The notes under the pieces were generated by a model. The model ran no database searches. It was not told the DNA's origin and saw nothing but the letters and a program-made list of their open reading frames with translations. This document shows positions 1 to 9,080 of a stretch of 23,608 nucleotides of DNA, in pieces. Position numbers and translations under genes: made by a program. Every line of letters begins with the position of its first letter. Positions within the stretch are counted from its first letter, which is position 1. The stretch spans positions 192,763-216,370 of the forward strand of contig NW_014577492.1 of NCBI RefSeq assembly GCF_000485595.1. The letters run 5' to 3'. Origin of the DNA: Priapulus caudatus. Lineage: Eukaryota; Priapulida; Priapulimorpha; Priapulimorphida; Priapulidae.

Positions 1-240
1 TACTATATCCTATTCATCTCGTTATCGCCTTTCGCGTAAACACTCTTGTTTCCCCGACAGGCAGCAGCAGCACCAGCATGATAGCATGATCCAAGATGCT
101 GCGCCCATGGACGTGCGTGTTGACATATATTTATGTGCGATCCTCTCTTTAGTAAATATATGGCTATATTCCATCTATACTGTGAGTTCAATCTATCCAT
201 CCTGATCTAGTCTACTGCTCCTGTGAGTTACACACCCCCG
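1..240. other. Left-edge sequence without recognisable feature
   Basis: No convincing coding exon, RNA gene or transposon end is visible here. A short GCA-rich run lies near 61-75. The short open frame on the minus strand has no recognisable motif and shows no splice context, so I do not call it a gene. Confidence 0.5.
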
Positions 241-247
241 AAATCTC

Positions 248-468
248 CACACTACTACTACTAACTACTACTATACTACTACTACTACTACTACTGTACT
301 GCTACTGGCTACTGCTACTGCTACTGCTACTGCTACTGCTACTGCTACTACTCGCTGCTGCTGCTGCTACTACTGCTACTGCTGCTGCTGCTGCTTGCGC
401 TACTGCTACCGCTGCTACTGCTACTGCTACTGCTACTGCTACTGCTACTGCTACTGCAACCAGCTGCT

Positions 469-507
<39 letters not shown>

Positions 508-593
508 ACTGCTACCGCTACCGCTACCGCTACCGCTACAGCTGCTGCTGCTACTGCTACTGCTACTGCTACTGCTACTGCTACTACTACTAC

Positions 594-634
<41 letters not shown>

Positions 635-639
635 TCTAA
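248..639. repeat. CTA/CTG trinucleotide repeat block
   Basis: About 390 bp made almost entirely of CTA, CTG and mixed CTACTG triplets, with minor CTACCG units around 510-540. The blocks alternate: CTA-rich at both edges and CTG/CTACTG-rich in the middle. Open frames through it encode only poly-leucine, poly-alanine or tyrosine-cysteine runs and are repeat artefacts. The composition is like the larger CTG-rich blocks at 9840-10480 and 16795-17480, but there is no long shared unit. Confidence 0.95.
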
Positions 640-783
640 TCGTTATCCTAATTAACCCTTATCGATCTCTTCATGTAATAGTAAGAGCTGGGTATATATA
701 ACTTGGTGGTTACGACCGTTATGTACTGAAGGGCCTCAAATAGAATGCTGGTTGTTGTTGCTCGTCTTGTCAGTATCAAGGTT

Positions 784-954
784 CACACACATGCGCTCGC
801 ACGCACATATGCATACATACACGCAGAACACACATAAACACACACACACACACACACACAACACAACACACACACACACCATCGCACGCCCACACGCACG
901 CACGCACGCACACACAACACACGCACGCACGCACGCACGCACGCACACACACAC
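784..954. repeat. CA and ACGC microsatellite
   Basis: A compound array of (CA)n interspersed with (ACGC)n units, made mostly of alternating pyrimidine and purine. It is immediately followed by a GA array. Apparent Cys-Val or His-Thr reading frames across it come from the repeat period and are not genes. Confidence 0.95.
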
Positions 955-997
<43 letters not shown>

Positions 998-1000
998 AAG
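955..1000. repeat. GA microsatellite
   Basis: A nearly pure (AG)n tract adjoining the CA/ACGC array, giving a strand-asymmetric purine run at the right side of the compound microsatellite. Confidence 0.95.
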
Positions 1001-1209
1001 AGAGATGAAGAGCTAGACGAAGGCTAACTAACCGCATGCATCTTTATTAGTAGGCACTTTTCCTCGTTTTTATTAGTTCAATACGGTGAAAGAGGAGAGT
1101 GTATATGCAGCCATTTGTACCAATTGTATAGCGTGTATGATGAAAGCCTGCTGATGAAGCCAGCAAAAGAGGCATAGATATAGTAGTATCAAGAACGTAT
1201 TAATTCATC
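1001..1209. other. Interval without recognisable feature
   Basis: AT-moderate sequence between the GA microsatellite and the retroelement 3' end. I see no exon, RNA or repeat signature in it. Confidence 0.4.
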
Positions 1210-1489
1210 ATCGGCAATCCTTCGAGTTCGAGGATGATTGTCTCCCATGGGAAGGCTATAGATGTCTGTGGGTCCTCAGATGACTGACGAGGCCAATCCT
1301 GGATCCCCATGTCTTGTTACAATGTATGCAGGTGTTGTTGAGATTGAGGAATGGCTCAGCATGCTGGAGAGTTTGCTCTACTGCAGGCTGCCGAAGGTCT
1401 TGGTATAGGTTGGGTGCGCCCATGGAAGACGCCTGTGCGTGAATTGGATTAAGCGTGAGGTAGCCGTTGCACACCAGTCTCATCACGGT
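1210..1489 (-). pseudogene. Non-LTR retrotransposon 3' end (C-terminal finger fragment)
   Basis: The minus strand has a 76-residue open frame (1486 to 1256). It ends in a finger-like motif, C-I-H-C-N-K-T-W-G-S-R-I-G-L, followed by S-H-L-R-T-H: a CxxC pair, then the SRIGL core, then two histidines four residues apart. From general knowledge, a CxxC...SRIGL.SH.R.H tail is common at the extreme C terminus of reverse transcriptases from non-LTR retroelements in invertebrates, often annotated as craniofacial development protein 2-like or endonuclease-reverse transcriptase. After the stop the strand continues with a short UTR-like stretch ending in GATGATGAA, which resembles the microsatellite tail of such elements. 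The reverse transcriptase domain is absent, so this is a 5'-truncated, dead copy. An ordinary zinc-finger exon is the alternative, but the SRIGL core makes that less likely. Confidence 0.6.
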
Positions 1490-2490
1490 ACTGGACAGCG
1501 TATTAAGTATTACTTGACGTAATAAGTAGTACGATCTTTGTAGTACAAAGCAGTGCGATATCGCTGCATTGGCGGATCCAATATTGGACTAGCAAGGAGA
1601 CAGCCAAAACCACACCGCTGTAAGCTCTAACAACGGGTTCCAAACGCGCATTTTGTGCGTCAGATAGCAATTTCTGGCCTCTATACTAATTTGAAAATTA
1701 ATATGTGAAATGGACGCTTGAAATGTTCATAAATGACTGCTTTTATGTTTTTTTCACTCGTTTTCGGGTATTGAATCGTGAACGAGGGATCGTGGCCCTA
1801 ACGTCCCGCCTCCTGCTTAGAAGCAGTAGCAGTGGGATATAGAGATAATGGTAGTGATACCAGAACATGATGTTGAAAGCGCCGTAATAATACTGACACG
1901 ACTGTACAACGGAACTTCTTAGAACGCAGCTGCTGATGAACTTGTTTGTGAATTTACTGCCGTTCACTCACTCATTACAGCGTAGCGTTGCACACCTAGC
2001 TACTAGCTACACATCCTCTGTCAACATCGCACGGTGACCAGGCGTTGCAGAAACAAGATTTCAATACGTCTGTGTACGCGGAAAACACATTTCATCGCCC
2101 CTCGAGCAACTACAGCCCCGTCCCCTTTCAGAGTCGCACTGCAAGTTTAGATGGAGTGCGTGTGTGCGGCAGCGAGTCCTCGTTCGTTCTGTGTGACTCG
2201 CGAGTTGAGCAACTCCTGGTCTAAGGAGTATCGCATGTGTAGCGAAGCCGCTGCTTATCGTGATCGTATAAGTGGTTACGCGTGGGTGTATGTCTAACAC
2301 CCTTTGCTAACGTCTATCAGGCACACATTGAAAAGTACACAACAGCAGTGATATACGTATTCTAGTTACTCTCTTTAATCGTTACCTCTTAAACTATGTA
2401 TGATCCCATAAAAGCGCAGCCGCGTACACGAGGTTTACGCGAGACACTGTCATAACTTACAAGGCTAATGCTGTGACGACGGGTTATCTA
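1490..2490. other. About 1 kb without recognisable gene or repeat
   Basis: Short open frames occur on the minus strand (1743-1967, 2061-2300), but none has a recognisable motif, good exon boundaries or biased composition. No RNA gene or paired transposon ends are seen. Confidence 0.4.
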
Positions 2491-2502
2491 AATGGATGTG
2501 CA

Positions 2503-2567
2503 GTCTATATCTATCTCAGTCTGTCTGTCTTTCTCGGTCTGTCTGTCTCTCCTCTCTCTCGCCGAGC
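2503..2567. repeat. Short imperfect TCTG/TCTC repeat
   Basis: A degenerate run of CTAT, TCTG and TCTC tetranucleotide units. It is related in unit (CTGT) to the longer arrays at 5380 and 12278, but is much shorter. Confidence 0.7.
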
Positions 2568-2823
2568 AAGAGATTTTATACCCAATCTAGAGATCCTGCC
2601 TACCTATTGTTTATCGTCAACCCCGCTGTAGCCGCGACCGCCTGTAATTGGTTGTCTCTACTAAATGGCTGGTCACATGGTCACGACTACACAGCTGGGC
2701 ATGTACCCAGAATAGAACAATAGCATAATTGTGGTTCTATTCCTTTTCCTTTGCTTACTGTGTACTTCTGCGGTATTACACATGTTATTCTGCAGACCGT
2801 GGCAACAGAACGGACACGCACTG
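2568..2823. other. Flank of fold-back element, no gene seen
   Basis: Sequence immediately left of the fold-back transposon. The only structure is a small hairpin with 9-bp arms GAATAGAAC (2710-2718) and GTTCTATTC (2734-2742). There is no coding evidence. Confidence 0.35.
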
Positions 2824-2826
2824 TTA

Positions 2827-3085
2827 AGCCTGCCGCACACGGTGTGTCTTGTGACTCGCCATCGGACACGCGTGCCTGATGCGCAGCACAAGACACACCG
2901 TGGCGCGTGAAACACACGATTTCTTGCGTGTGGCAAATATCACACGTGTTGATATTTTCTGCCACGTGTGCCAGATTCCAACACGTGTGCGGAGTCGCTG
3001 TGTCATATTGCACACACGGCTCTTATGTAACCGACCAATAGCAGCAGTCAAGCGAGTCACGTGATCTTAACTTGCGGTTGCCACT
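2827..3085 (+). repeat. Left inverted arm of fold-back element
   Basis: Reverse-complement partner of 4842-5089. It begins with a terminal hairpin (2832-2908). A second hairpin around CACACGTGTT (2935-2961) follows, then several CACGTG cores, then a block ending in CAAGCGAGTCACGTGATC before the satellite begins. The arms differ mostly by single-base changes and indels. Confidence 0.85.
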
Positions 3086-3648
3086 TGGGTACACGCCACG
3101 TACACGCAGATACACGGCACGTACACGCGGGTATACGCACGCGTACACAGCTGGTACACGCCGTGCCACGCCGGGTACACGCACGTACACGCGGGGTACA
3201 CTGCACGTACACGCACGTCACCGCACGTACAACGCACGTACACGCACGTACACGCGCGGTACACGCGGATCACCACGTACACGCGATACACGCACTACAC
3301 GCCGGTACACGCACGTACACACAGATACACGCACGTACACGCGCGGTACACGCAGGTACACGGCACGTACACGCGCGCGCTACACGGGAGATACACGCAC
3401 GTACACGCACGTACAGCGGGTACACGCACGTACACGCAGATACACGCACGTACACACAGATACACGCACGTACACGCGGGTACACGGAGATACACGCACG
3501 TACACGCACGTACATGCGGGTACACTCACGTACACGAAGATACACGCACGTACACGCGGGTACACGCGGATACACGCACGTACACGCGGGTACACGCACG
3601 TACACGCACGTACACACAGATACACGCACTACACGCGGGTACACGCAC
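3086..3648 (+). repeat. 10-bp satellite, forward orientation
   Basis: Tandem array of a decamer GTACACGCRN, with variants such as ATACACGCAC and GTACACACAG. Almost every unit alternates purine and pyrimidine. A higher-order pattern of about 20-40 bp appears from alternating GCAC, GCGG and GCAGAT units. The array is about 560 bp, roughly half the length of the opposite-orientation array on the other side of the central palindrome. Indel noise breaks the period in places. Confidence 0.9.
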
Positions 3649-3672
3649 GTGCACGTGCGTGTACCCGCGTGT
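3631..3672. repeat. 42-bp perfect palindrome at the satellite switch point
   Basis: The sequence equals its own reverse complement across 42 bp, centred on GTGCAC at 3649-3654. It is the exact point where the GTACACGC units change to the complementary GCGTGTAC orientation. Symmetry continues outward with small indels. Confidence 0.9.
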
Positions 3673-4838
3673 ACGTGCGTGTATCTCCGTGTACCCGCGT
3701 GTACGTGCGTGTATCTCCGTGTACCGGCGTGTACGTGCGTGTACCCGCGGCACGTGCGTGCACGTGCGTGTACCCGCGTGTACGTGCGTGTATTCTGTGT
3801 TGTACGTGCGTGTATCTGCGTGTACGTGCGTGTACGCGCGTGTTACGTGCGTGTACCCGCGTGTACGTGCGTGTATCTCCGTGTACCCGCGTGTACGTTG
3901 TGCGTGTACCGCGTGCACGTGTGTGTACCGCGTGTACGTGCGTGTATCTGTGTGTACGTGCGGGTACCCGCGTGTACGTGCGTGTATCTGCGTGTACCGC
4001 GTGTACGTGCGTGTACCTGTGCTGTACGTTGCGTGTACCCGCCGTGTACTGGTGTCGTGGTGTATCTGCTGTGTACGTGCGGGGTACCCGCGTGTACGTG
4101 CGTGTATCGCGTGTACCGCGTGTACGTGGCGTGTACCTGCGTGTACGTGCGTGTACCCGCGTGTACATGCGTGTACGTGCGTGTATCCGCGTGTACGTGC
4201 GTGTATCCGCGTGTACCCGCGTGTACGTGCGTGTACGTGCGTGTATTCGCGTGCACCGCGTGTACGTGCGTGTACGTGGCGGTACCTGCGTGTACGTGCG
4301 TGTACCCGCGTGTACGTGCGTGTATCTGTGTGTACGTGCGTGTACCCGCGTGTACGTTGCGTGTATCGCTGTACGTGCGTGTACAGTGCTCGTGTATCGC
4401 GTGTACTCGCGTGTACGTGTTGCGTGTACGTGCGTGTACGTGCGTGTACGTGCGTGTACCTGCGTGTACGTGCGTGTTATCTGTGTGTACGTGCGGGTAC
4501 CGCGTGTACGTGCGTGATATCGCGTGTACCGCGTGTACGTGCGTGTACCGCGTGTACGGCGTGTACCGCGTGCAGTCCGTGTACCCGCGTGTACGTGCGT
4601 GTATCTGTGTGTACGTGGTGTATTGTGTGTACGTGCGTGTATCTGCGTGTACGTGCGTGTCCGCGTTGTACGCTGCGTTGTAACGTGCGTGTATCTCCGT
4701 GTACCCGCGTGACGTGCGTGTACCGCGTGTACGTGCGTGTACCCCGCGTGGCACGTGGCGTGTACCCGCGTGTACGTGCGTGTATCTGTGTTACGTGCGT
4801 GTATCTGCGTGTACGTGCGTGTACCGCAGTGCAACCGC
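3649..4838 (-). repeat. 10-bp satellite, reverse orientation
   Basis: The same decamer as in 3086-3648 but on the opposite strand (read here as GTGTACGTGC, GTGTACCCGC and GTGTATCTGC units). At about 1.19 kb it is roughly twice the forward array, so the inverted pair is asymmetric. The right part has more one-base breaks, consistent with either array decay or sequencing error. Confidence 0.9.
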
Positions 4839-4841
4839 AAG

Positions 4842-5089
4842 TTAAGATCACGTGACTCGCTTGACCTGCTGCTATTGGTCGGTTACATAGAGCCGGTGTG
4901 CAATATGACACAGCGACTCCGCGCACACGGTGTGGAATCTGGCACACGTGGCAGAAAATATCAAACACGTGTGATATTTTCCACACGCAAGAAATCGCTG
5001 TGTTTGCACGCGCACACGGTGTGTCTTGTGCTGCGCCATCAGGCACGCGTGTCGATGGCGCAGCACAAGACACACCGTGTGCGGAGGCT
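4842..5089 (-). repeat. Right inverted arm of fold-back element
   Basis: Reverse complement of the left arm. The outermost part is a strong hairpin at 5011-5084. Its 29-bp arms include TGTCTTGTGCTGCGCCATC and its complement, with a 13-base loop. A second hairpin at 4956-4983 has arms GAAAATATCA and TGATATTTTC. The start of tandem copy 2 (11918) lies inside the equivalent of this terminal hairpin. Confidence 0.85.
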
Positions 5090-5092
5090 TTA

Positions 5093-5379
5093 GACAAAGC
5101 TAATGCGTGACTGGTGATGCGCATGCGCGCACATTCATAGTCGCTAAAACATGTAAGCGCATAGTGGATTATAAACTCGCTAAATAATTGTAGCCATGAG
5201 ATCTCGAGAGCGTAGCGCGGGGCGGGTAGCGGCGTTTCAGCTTCAGCGTGAAATCGGTTTTGCATAGGAATTCCATTTGAAGTTACTCTATTAGCATTTC
5301 TCTAGACAAATCGCCTTTCTAGATTTCATTTCGCAATATTTGCATCTGAAAGTGCAAGACTGCGAAACTCGCTGCAGAC
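5093..5379. other. Interval without recognisable gene (copy 1)
   Basis: Unique-looking sequence between the fold-back element and the CTGT array, duplicated at 11991-12277. It contains the self-complementary core TGCGCATGCGCGCA near 5116. No exon or RNA gene is recognised. Confidence 0.4.
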
Positions 5380-5380
5380 A

Positions 5381-5427
<47 letters not shown>

Positions 5428-5556
5428 GTCTGTCTGCCTGCTTGCCTGTCTGTCTGTCGGTCTGTCTATCTGCCTGTCTGTCTGCCTGCCTGCCCGTATG
5501 TCTGTCTGCATGCCTTCATGCCCGCCTTCCTGTCCGTCCGTCCGTCCGTCCGGTCA
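5380..5556. repeat. CTGT/CTGC tetranucleotide array (copy 1)
   Basis: About 177 bp of CTGT units with CTAT, CTGC, TGCC and terminal GTCC variants. The matching array in copy 2 is almost identical in order of variants, so this is a shared, not independently expanded, array. The serine-valine-cysteine-leucine frames across it are repeat artefacts. Confidence 0.95.
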
Positions 5557-7737
5557 GTCGAGTCCAACTAATTATACTTTTTGGTGAGCAGGTATTAACT
5601 GGAGGGAGAGGTTGCCGAAGAGAAGAGAAACCGCTTCTGGGTCAGAGATCAGCTGAGAGCCAAAAAAATGCAAGCGTTTAGTGAAATACGGGTCTTCTCT
5701 GCGTAACATGCAGATAGAAACTATTAGATGAGACCTACATAAGCCAAAGAAACGCATAATAAAATTATTCCGTGCACAATATGGAAACGTTGGGTTGTAA
5801 CGCGTTCACTCCTCAAGTAATCCGAAAATCGATTCGTGCAAAGATAACTGCCATGGAAAATGTGGAAAAGCTAAATCGCTATATTTTACTTGCAGAGCTC
5901 GTGGCAAAAAGTACACATGATGTAATAAATATTACGTGACTCTTTCAGAAGGCAACCTGGAATGCACTGATGAAACCACAGCCGCTGCATGCAGACTTGA
6001 ACTATACTAGCATAGAGCTCTCATTTATACACCCACCCACTCGCACATTTAAGAACCAGATGTCACCGTTTCACACAGAACTTAAACCGCATACATACGT
6101 TTTCGAACAATAATAATTCCGGTCGTAATTACTAAAAAGAACAAGAGCCGCAGAGCGTCTGGGCTCATCTGGAGGTCTGTTGCTACGGTTATAACGTAAC
6201 ATTAAGTCGTGCGTAGTGACACCTTTGTTTAGGCGCAGATTTGCAGATACGCAAATCCCATTGGGTGATACAAATCGCGTGCCTGAAACTCCTGCTTTAT
6301 GGTGCATTGTGACCCTAACCCTAACCCTATTAAAAAAATATATTAATTGTTGTAAATATTGTTGTTTATGAAATTGTTGTAAATAAATCATGTAAATATT
6401 TGCGTTAATTGGGAAAAAATAGTTAAAGGGATAATAGGATTTTACTGCATACAACTGTACTTACTGTATAACAAATCGTCTATACCACACGTATTTGTTA
6501 CCAGATACCTAATTTATTGTTATAATTAATTACACATCAACGCTCGAAATTTGAACGGCCGCATGACACCCGCGACCGTGCTGCCACCCCCAAAAATTTT
6601 GCGTATTTGACAATTATTTTTGCACGTTACAGACGAGGGCTAATCACAAAAGTGCAATTATATTTATACCTAAATGCTATTTAACGAACGATATTCATTT
6701 TAGGGCAAATTTATCCATATTAGAACTGAAACTATTTGTCGTTTATAAGATATTACAATCCTTTTGCCTTTTAAATTAATAAATAAGAAAACACCTCGGT
6801 CTGTAGCCCTTTGTTGAAAAGTGGTTTTGCGCAACTTATCAGATCGAGCGCTTTGAGTGGCGCCACCGTGGCGTTTGAGTGGCGCGTGGCCGCTTTGGTG
6901 TGCCATAAATATAAGAACACTGTGACATCATGTCAGGCAGTCAGGAATCCATGTTTAACCCTCGCTTGAGGGCCAAAGGTTGTCAGACACTTACTCTTCG
7001 CACGTCAGTGGAAAGCACATTTCATGGTCCTTTCAATAAAGTGATAAAAATGTGTAGGTCAGCGCTGAAACTAAAAAGTTTTTCACTCTGTCCGTTAGGC
7101 CACGTCCTCAGAAAATGCTGATATCTGACCTTTCCCACACCTCCAATTTCGCACTGGTGATGGGTTTCCTGCCATCACACTATACACGAATATAGAGCAT
7201 AGGTCGAGCCGTTCAGATTTGTGCTGCAATTCCGTATTTCCTCCTATACCATTAATTAAGGGGGAAAATATTCCCTTCCGTTTACACATCTTGACCTTTG
7301 ACCCTTGACCCCCAAATTTGTCATTTCGAGTCCTCTTCACGATCCCCCCCCCACGTCCCGAATATCGTGACGTACGTTGAGCGGTTAGATTTGTGCCCAA
7401 CTGTTGACGACGCACGACGGACGGACGGACAATCATGCGATTCTACAAAGCTGCATCTGACTACGTCAGATAAGCTAAAAATGAACTATGTGATGTATTT
7501 TTGCTATAGGTTACTTCCGATTACGCAGGTTATACGACCGGCGCGGCACTTTTATCTTAATCGAAGTGCAAGTATCGCAAGTTCCATCTCCAGTAAACCA
7601 TTCAGAACCTGGTCAGCGTGTATGCCGCATTGTTGCCGCCCAGTACGTACTCCATGACATCATCCTATCCATGTTACAGAATTATTGTCCAGAAGGTTTG
7701 AGCTAAGCCTACTTAGACCCGCCTATCATATCCAGGG
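5557..7737. other. About 2.2 kb without recognisable gene (copy 1)
   Basis: Largely AT-rich sequence, duplicated in copy 2. Small items inside are a CCCTAA motif at 6313-6328, a doubled GCGCTTTGAGTGGC-like unit around 6848-6885, a small CCCTC/GAGGG hairpin near 6958-6973, a direct-repeat TGACCT motif near 7292, and GACG units near 7411-7430. Parts of 7290-7440 read like old dispersed repeat DNA, but I cannot name a family. No exon with support is seen. Confidence 0.4.
6313..6328. repeat. Interstitial CCCTAA telomere-type motif (copy 1)
   Basis: Two and two-thirds units of the animal telomere hexamer (CCCTAA), followed by an A-rich stretch. It is present at the same place in copy 2 (13217-13232). 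It is too short to mark a chromosome end and may simply be part of a dispersed element. Confidence 0.6.
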
Positions 7738-7739
7738 GC

Positions 7740-8886
7740 CCGTTGTCAGAAACATCGTAAAGTTAATGCTAAAGTTATGCTACGATAACACTTACGACTA
7801 ATGCTAAGGCCATGAGAATGAAAATATCGGTTTACCGTCCACCGCCCGCATGCCGCTTTAGTCCCCGCCAAAAAAAGTCATTATTTACCAAAAATTTCAT
7901 TATTTGGAAAAAATTCCCTCACTGAAACATAATAGACTAATCACAAGGTGTACTTAGCCTAAACAGCAATTCTGATGGATTTTTGACAAGCTTGGGCAGT
8001 CCGGATTGTACATGGCACTTTTCTAACCGCTAGACATATATCAGGGCGCCGGAATAAAGATTTGTCGAAAAAACCCGAAGATGACGACTTCAAACCGAAA
8101 ATTCCCGAACGTGAAAAATGAAAAAATTTTCAGCCTGAAAAATAAAATAATGAATAATAAAGAGGGGCGGCTAGATTGTTTTTGTTCGCTTACTGTATTT
8201 CACTGTATTTCAGCCTGAAAAAATTAAATAATGAAGTAATGAATAATGAAAAAAAGCCTCATCACTTTTTAAAATTCCTTGGACGGTAAACCGGATTTTT
8301 CATTCTCATGGCCTAATGTGCGAGACTACGCGTGACAGAAACACATCGCAGCTATTAGAAAACTTCACGAACAGGAACTTCATCACAAGGCTGCTGATTG
8401 GATGAGAATACAATCACAAAATTCAAATTCATCACATTTATTGTACATCACAGTAAATTTTAGCATATTATGATGGCTAACCACATATTAAATAATATTT
8501 TGATGAAAAACGACGTGTGTCATGAATTAATTCTGCACAACAAGACAAATTCTCACATTGTAACGCGAGACGCGAGACGCGAGAATCGTGGCAAGCGTGG
8601 AAAACCTTTAGAACAAGAGAACAAATGCCATACGCCATTTGTAAAGTATTGTTTGTTTTATTAGCGGTAGATAAATAATGATTTTGACGTGTTTTTCCAA
8701 AGAAAACACACTTTTATATTCCTTATTATAAAATTATAATATTCACTATAATTTGTAATTAGTAGTGTAAATGTGTTATTTTCAACTTAAATATTAAGGT
8801 TACGAGAAGGGTCTGGAGCTCTGCGTAATGTATGAGGATATTTAGAGGATTATTCGTCTCGTACCTACGATGTTTTCTGTCAACGG
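7740..8886. mobile_element. Possible inverted-repeat element hosting a MITE (copy 1)
   Basis: A sequence at 7740-7759 (CCGTTGTCAGAAACATCGTA) has a near-perfect inverted partner at 8866-8886 (TACGATGTTTTCTGTCAACGG), about 18 of 20 positions matching. The pair is preserved in copy 2. The TAA-flanked MITE at 7808-8313 lies inside it, so this would be an older transposon interrupted by a younger one. I could not see a clear target duplication, and no transposase is present. A chance pair is possible but unlikely at this length. Confidence 0.45.
7808..8313. mobile_element. 506-bp TAA-flanked MITE (copy 1)
   Basis: Inverted termini starting GGCCATGAGAATGAAAA at the left, with the complement at the right, extend through a TTTACCGTCC block (about 33 bp with small gaps). 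Perfect TAA direct repeats flank it at 7805-7807 and 8314-8316. The interior is AT-rich and holds two related TTCAGCCTGAAAA-containing repeats (near 8130 and 8210). It has no coding capacity. GG-starting termini with TAA target duplications fit a Tourist-like PIF/Harbinger MITE. Confidence 0.75.
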
Positions 8887-8949
8887 TTTAGCGAGTTGGA
8901 AGTTTAATGGTAAAGAACTAATGTTGCGACTAATTTTGTTTGCTGCAAC
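8314..8949. other. Interval between MITE and nested element, no gene (copy 1)
   Basis: AT-rich sequence. It contains a short ACGCGAG heptamer repeated three times near 8563-8583 and the right member of the inverted pair at 8866-8886. The 64-codon frame at 8470-8664 has no recognisable features and is disrupted in copy 2. Confidence 0.4.
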
Positions 8950-9080
8950 GGCCCCGGCCGTAGCCAGGGGCGTTCGTGGAGTTTTCGAACGAACCCGCCC
9001 CCCGCGAGCCCCCCCAAAAAAAATTTTTTTTATTTGAAAATTGACAGAATTTCACCTCAGCGTCGCTCCATTTTGTGTAA

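Larger units (their letters stand above)
2827..5089. mobile_element. Fold-back DNA transposon with inverted satellite core (PIF/Harbinger-like)
   Basis: A 2.26-kb element bounded by TTA direct repeats (2824-2826 and 5090-5092). The termini are inverted: the left starts AGCCTGCCGCACACGGTGTG and the right ends with its reverse complement, with one base missing that is present in the second copy of the right end (11978-11987). The inverted arms extend about 250 bp (2827-3085 versus 4842-5089) and match nearly throughout. The centre is a 10-bp-period satellite that also reverses orientation. No transposase is encoded, so the element is non-autonomous. A 3-bp TTA/TAA target duplication is characteristic of the PIF/Harbinger superfamily, so that assignment is inferred from the TSD and inverted ends alone. 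A missed-adapter palindromic read is unlikely, because symmetry stops exactly at the TTA duplications. All long frames inside (up to 540 codons) are shadows of the stop-free repeat unit. Confidence 0.75.

Noticed and set aside
2673-3060. Cys/Arg-rich minus-strand open frames in the left arm
   Set aside because: They cover the terminal hairpin and CACGTG-rich inverted arm; several overlapping frames are open at once, which reflects the CACACG-rich composition.
3200-4800. CRISPR-like array appearance of regular repeats
   Set aside because: There are no unique spacers. Units are contiguous decamers, the setting is eukaryotic, and no cas-like gene is present.
3061-4840. Very long open frames (up to 540 codons) on both strands
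   Set aside because: They arise because the decamer satellite has few stop codons in any frame. The proteins are pure Arg-Thr-His-Tyr or Val-Cys-Arg-Tyr repeats, found in several frames and both strands at once.
2827-5089. Inverted structure as a missed-adapter read chimera
   Set aside because: The mirror symmetry ends exactly at TTA duplications and the flanks beyond differ. The complete right end also appears in a second place at 11978.
6071-6454. 127-codon minus-strand open frame
   Set aside because: There is no recognisable domain, it runs through the CCCTAA motif and AT-rich sequence, and it is broken by indels in copy 2.
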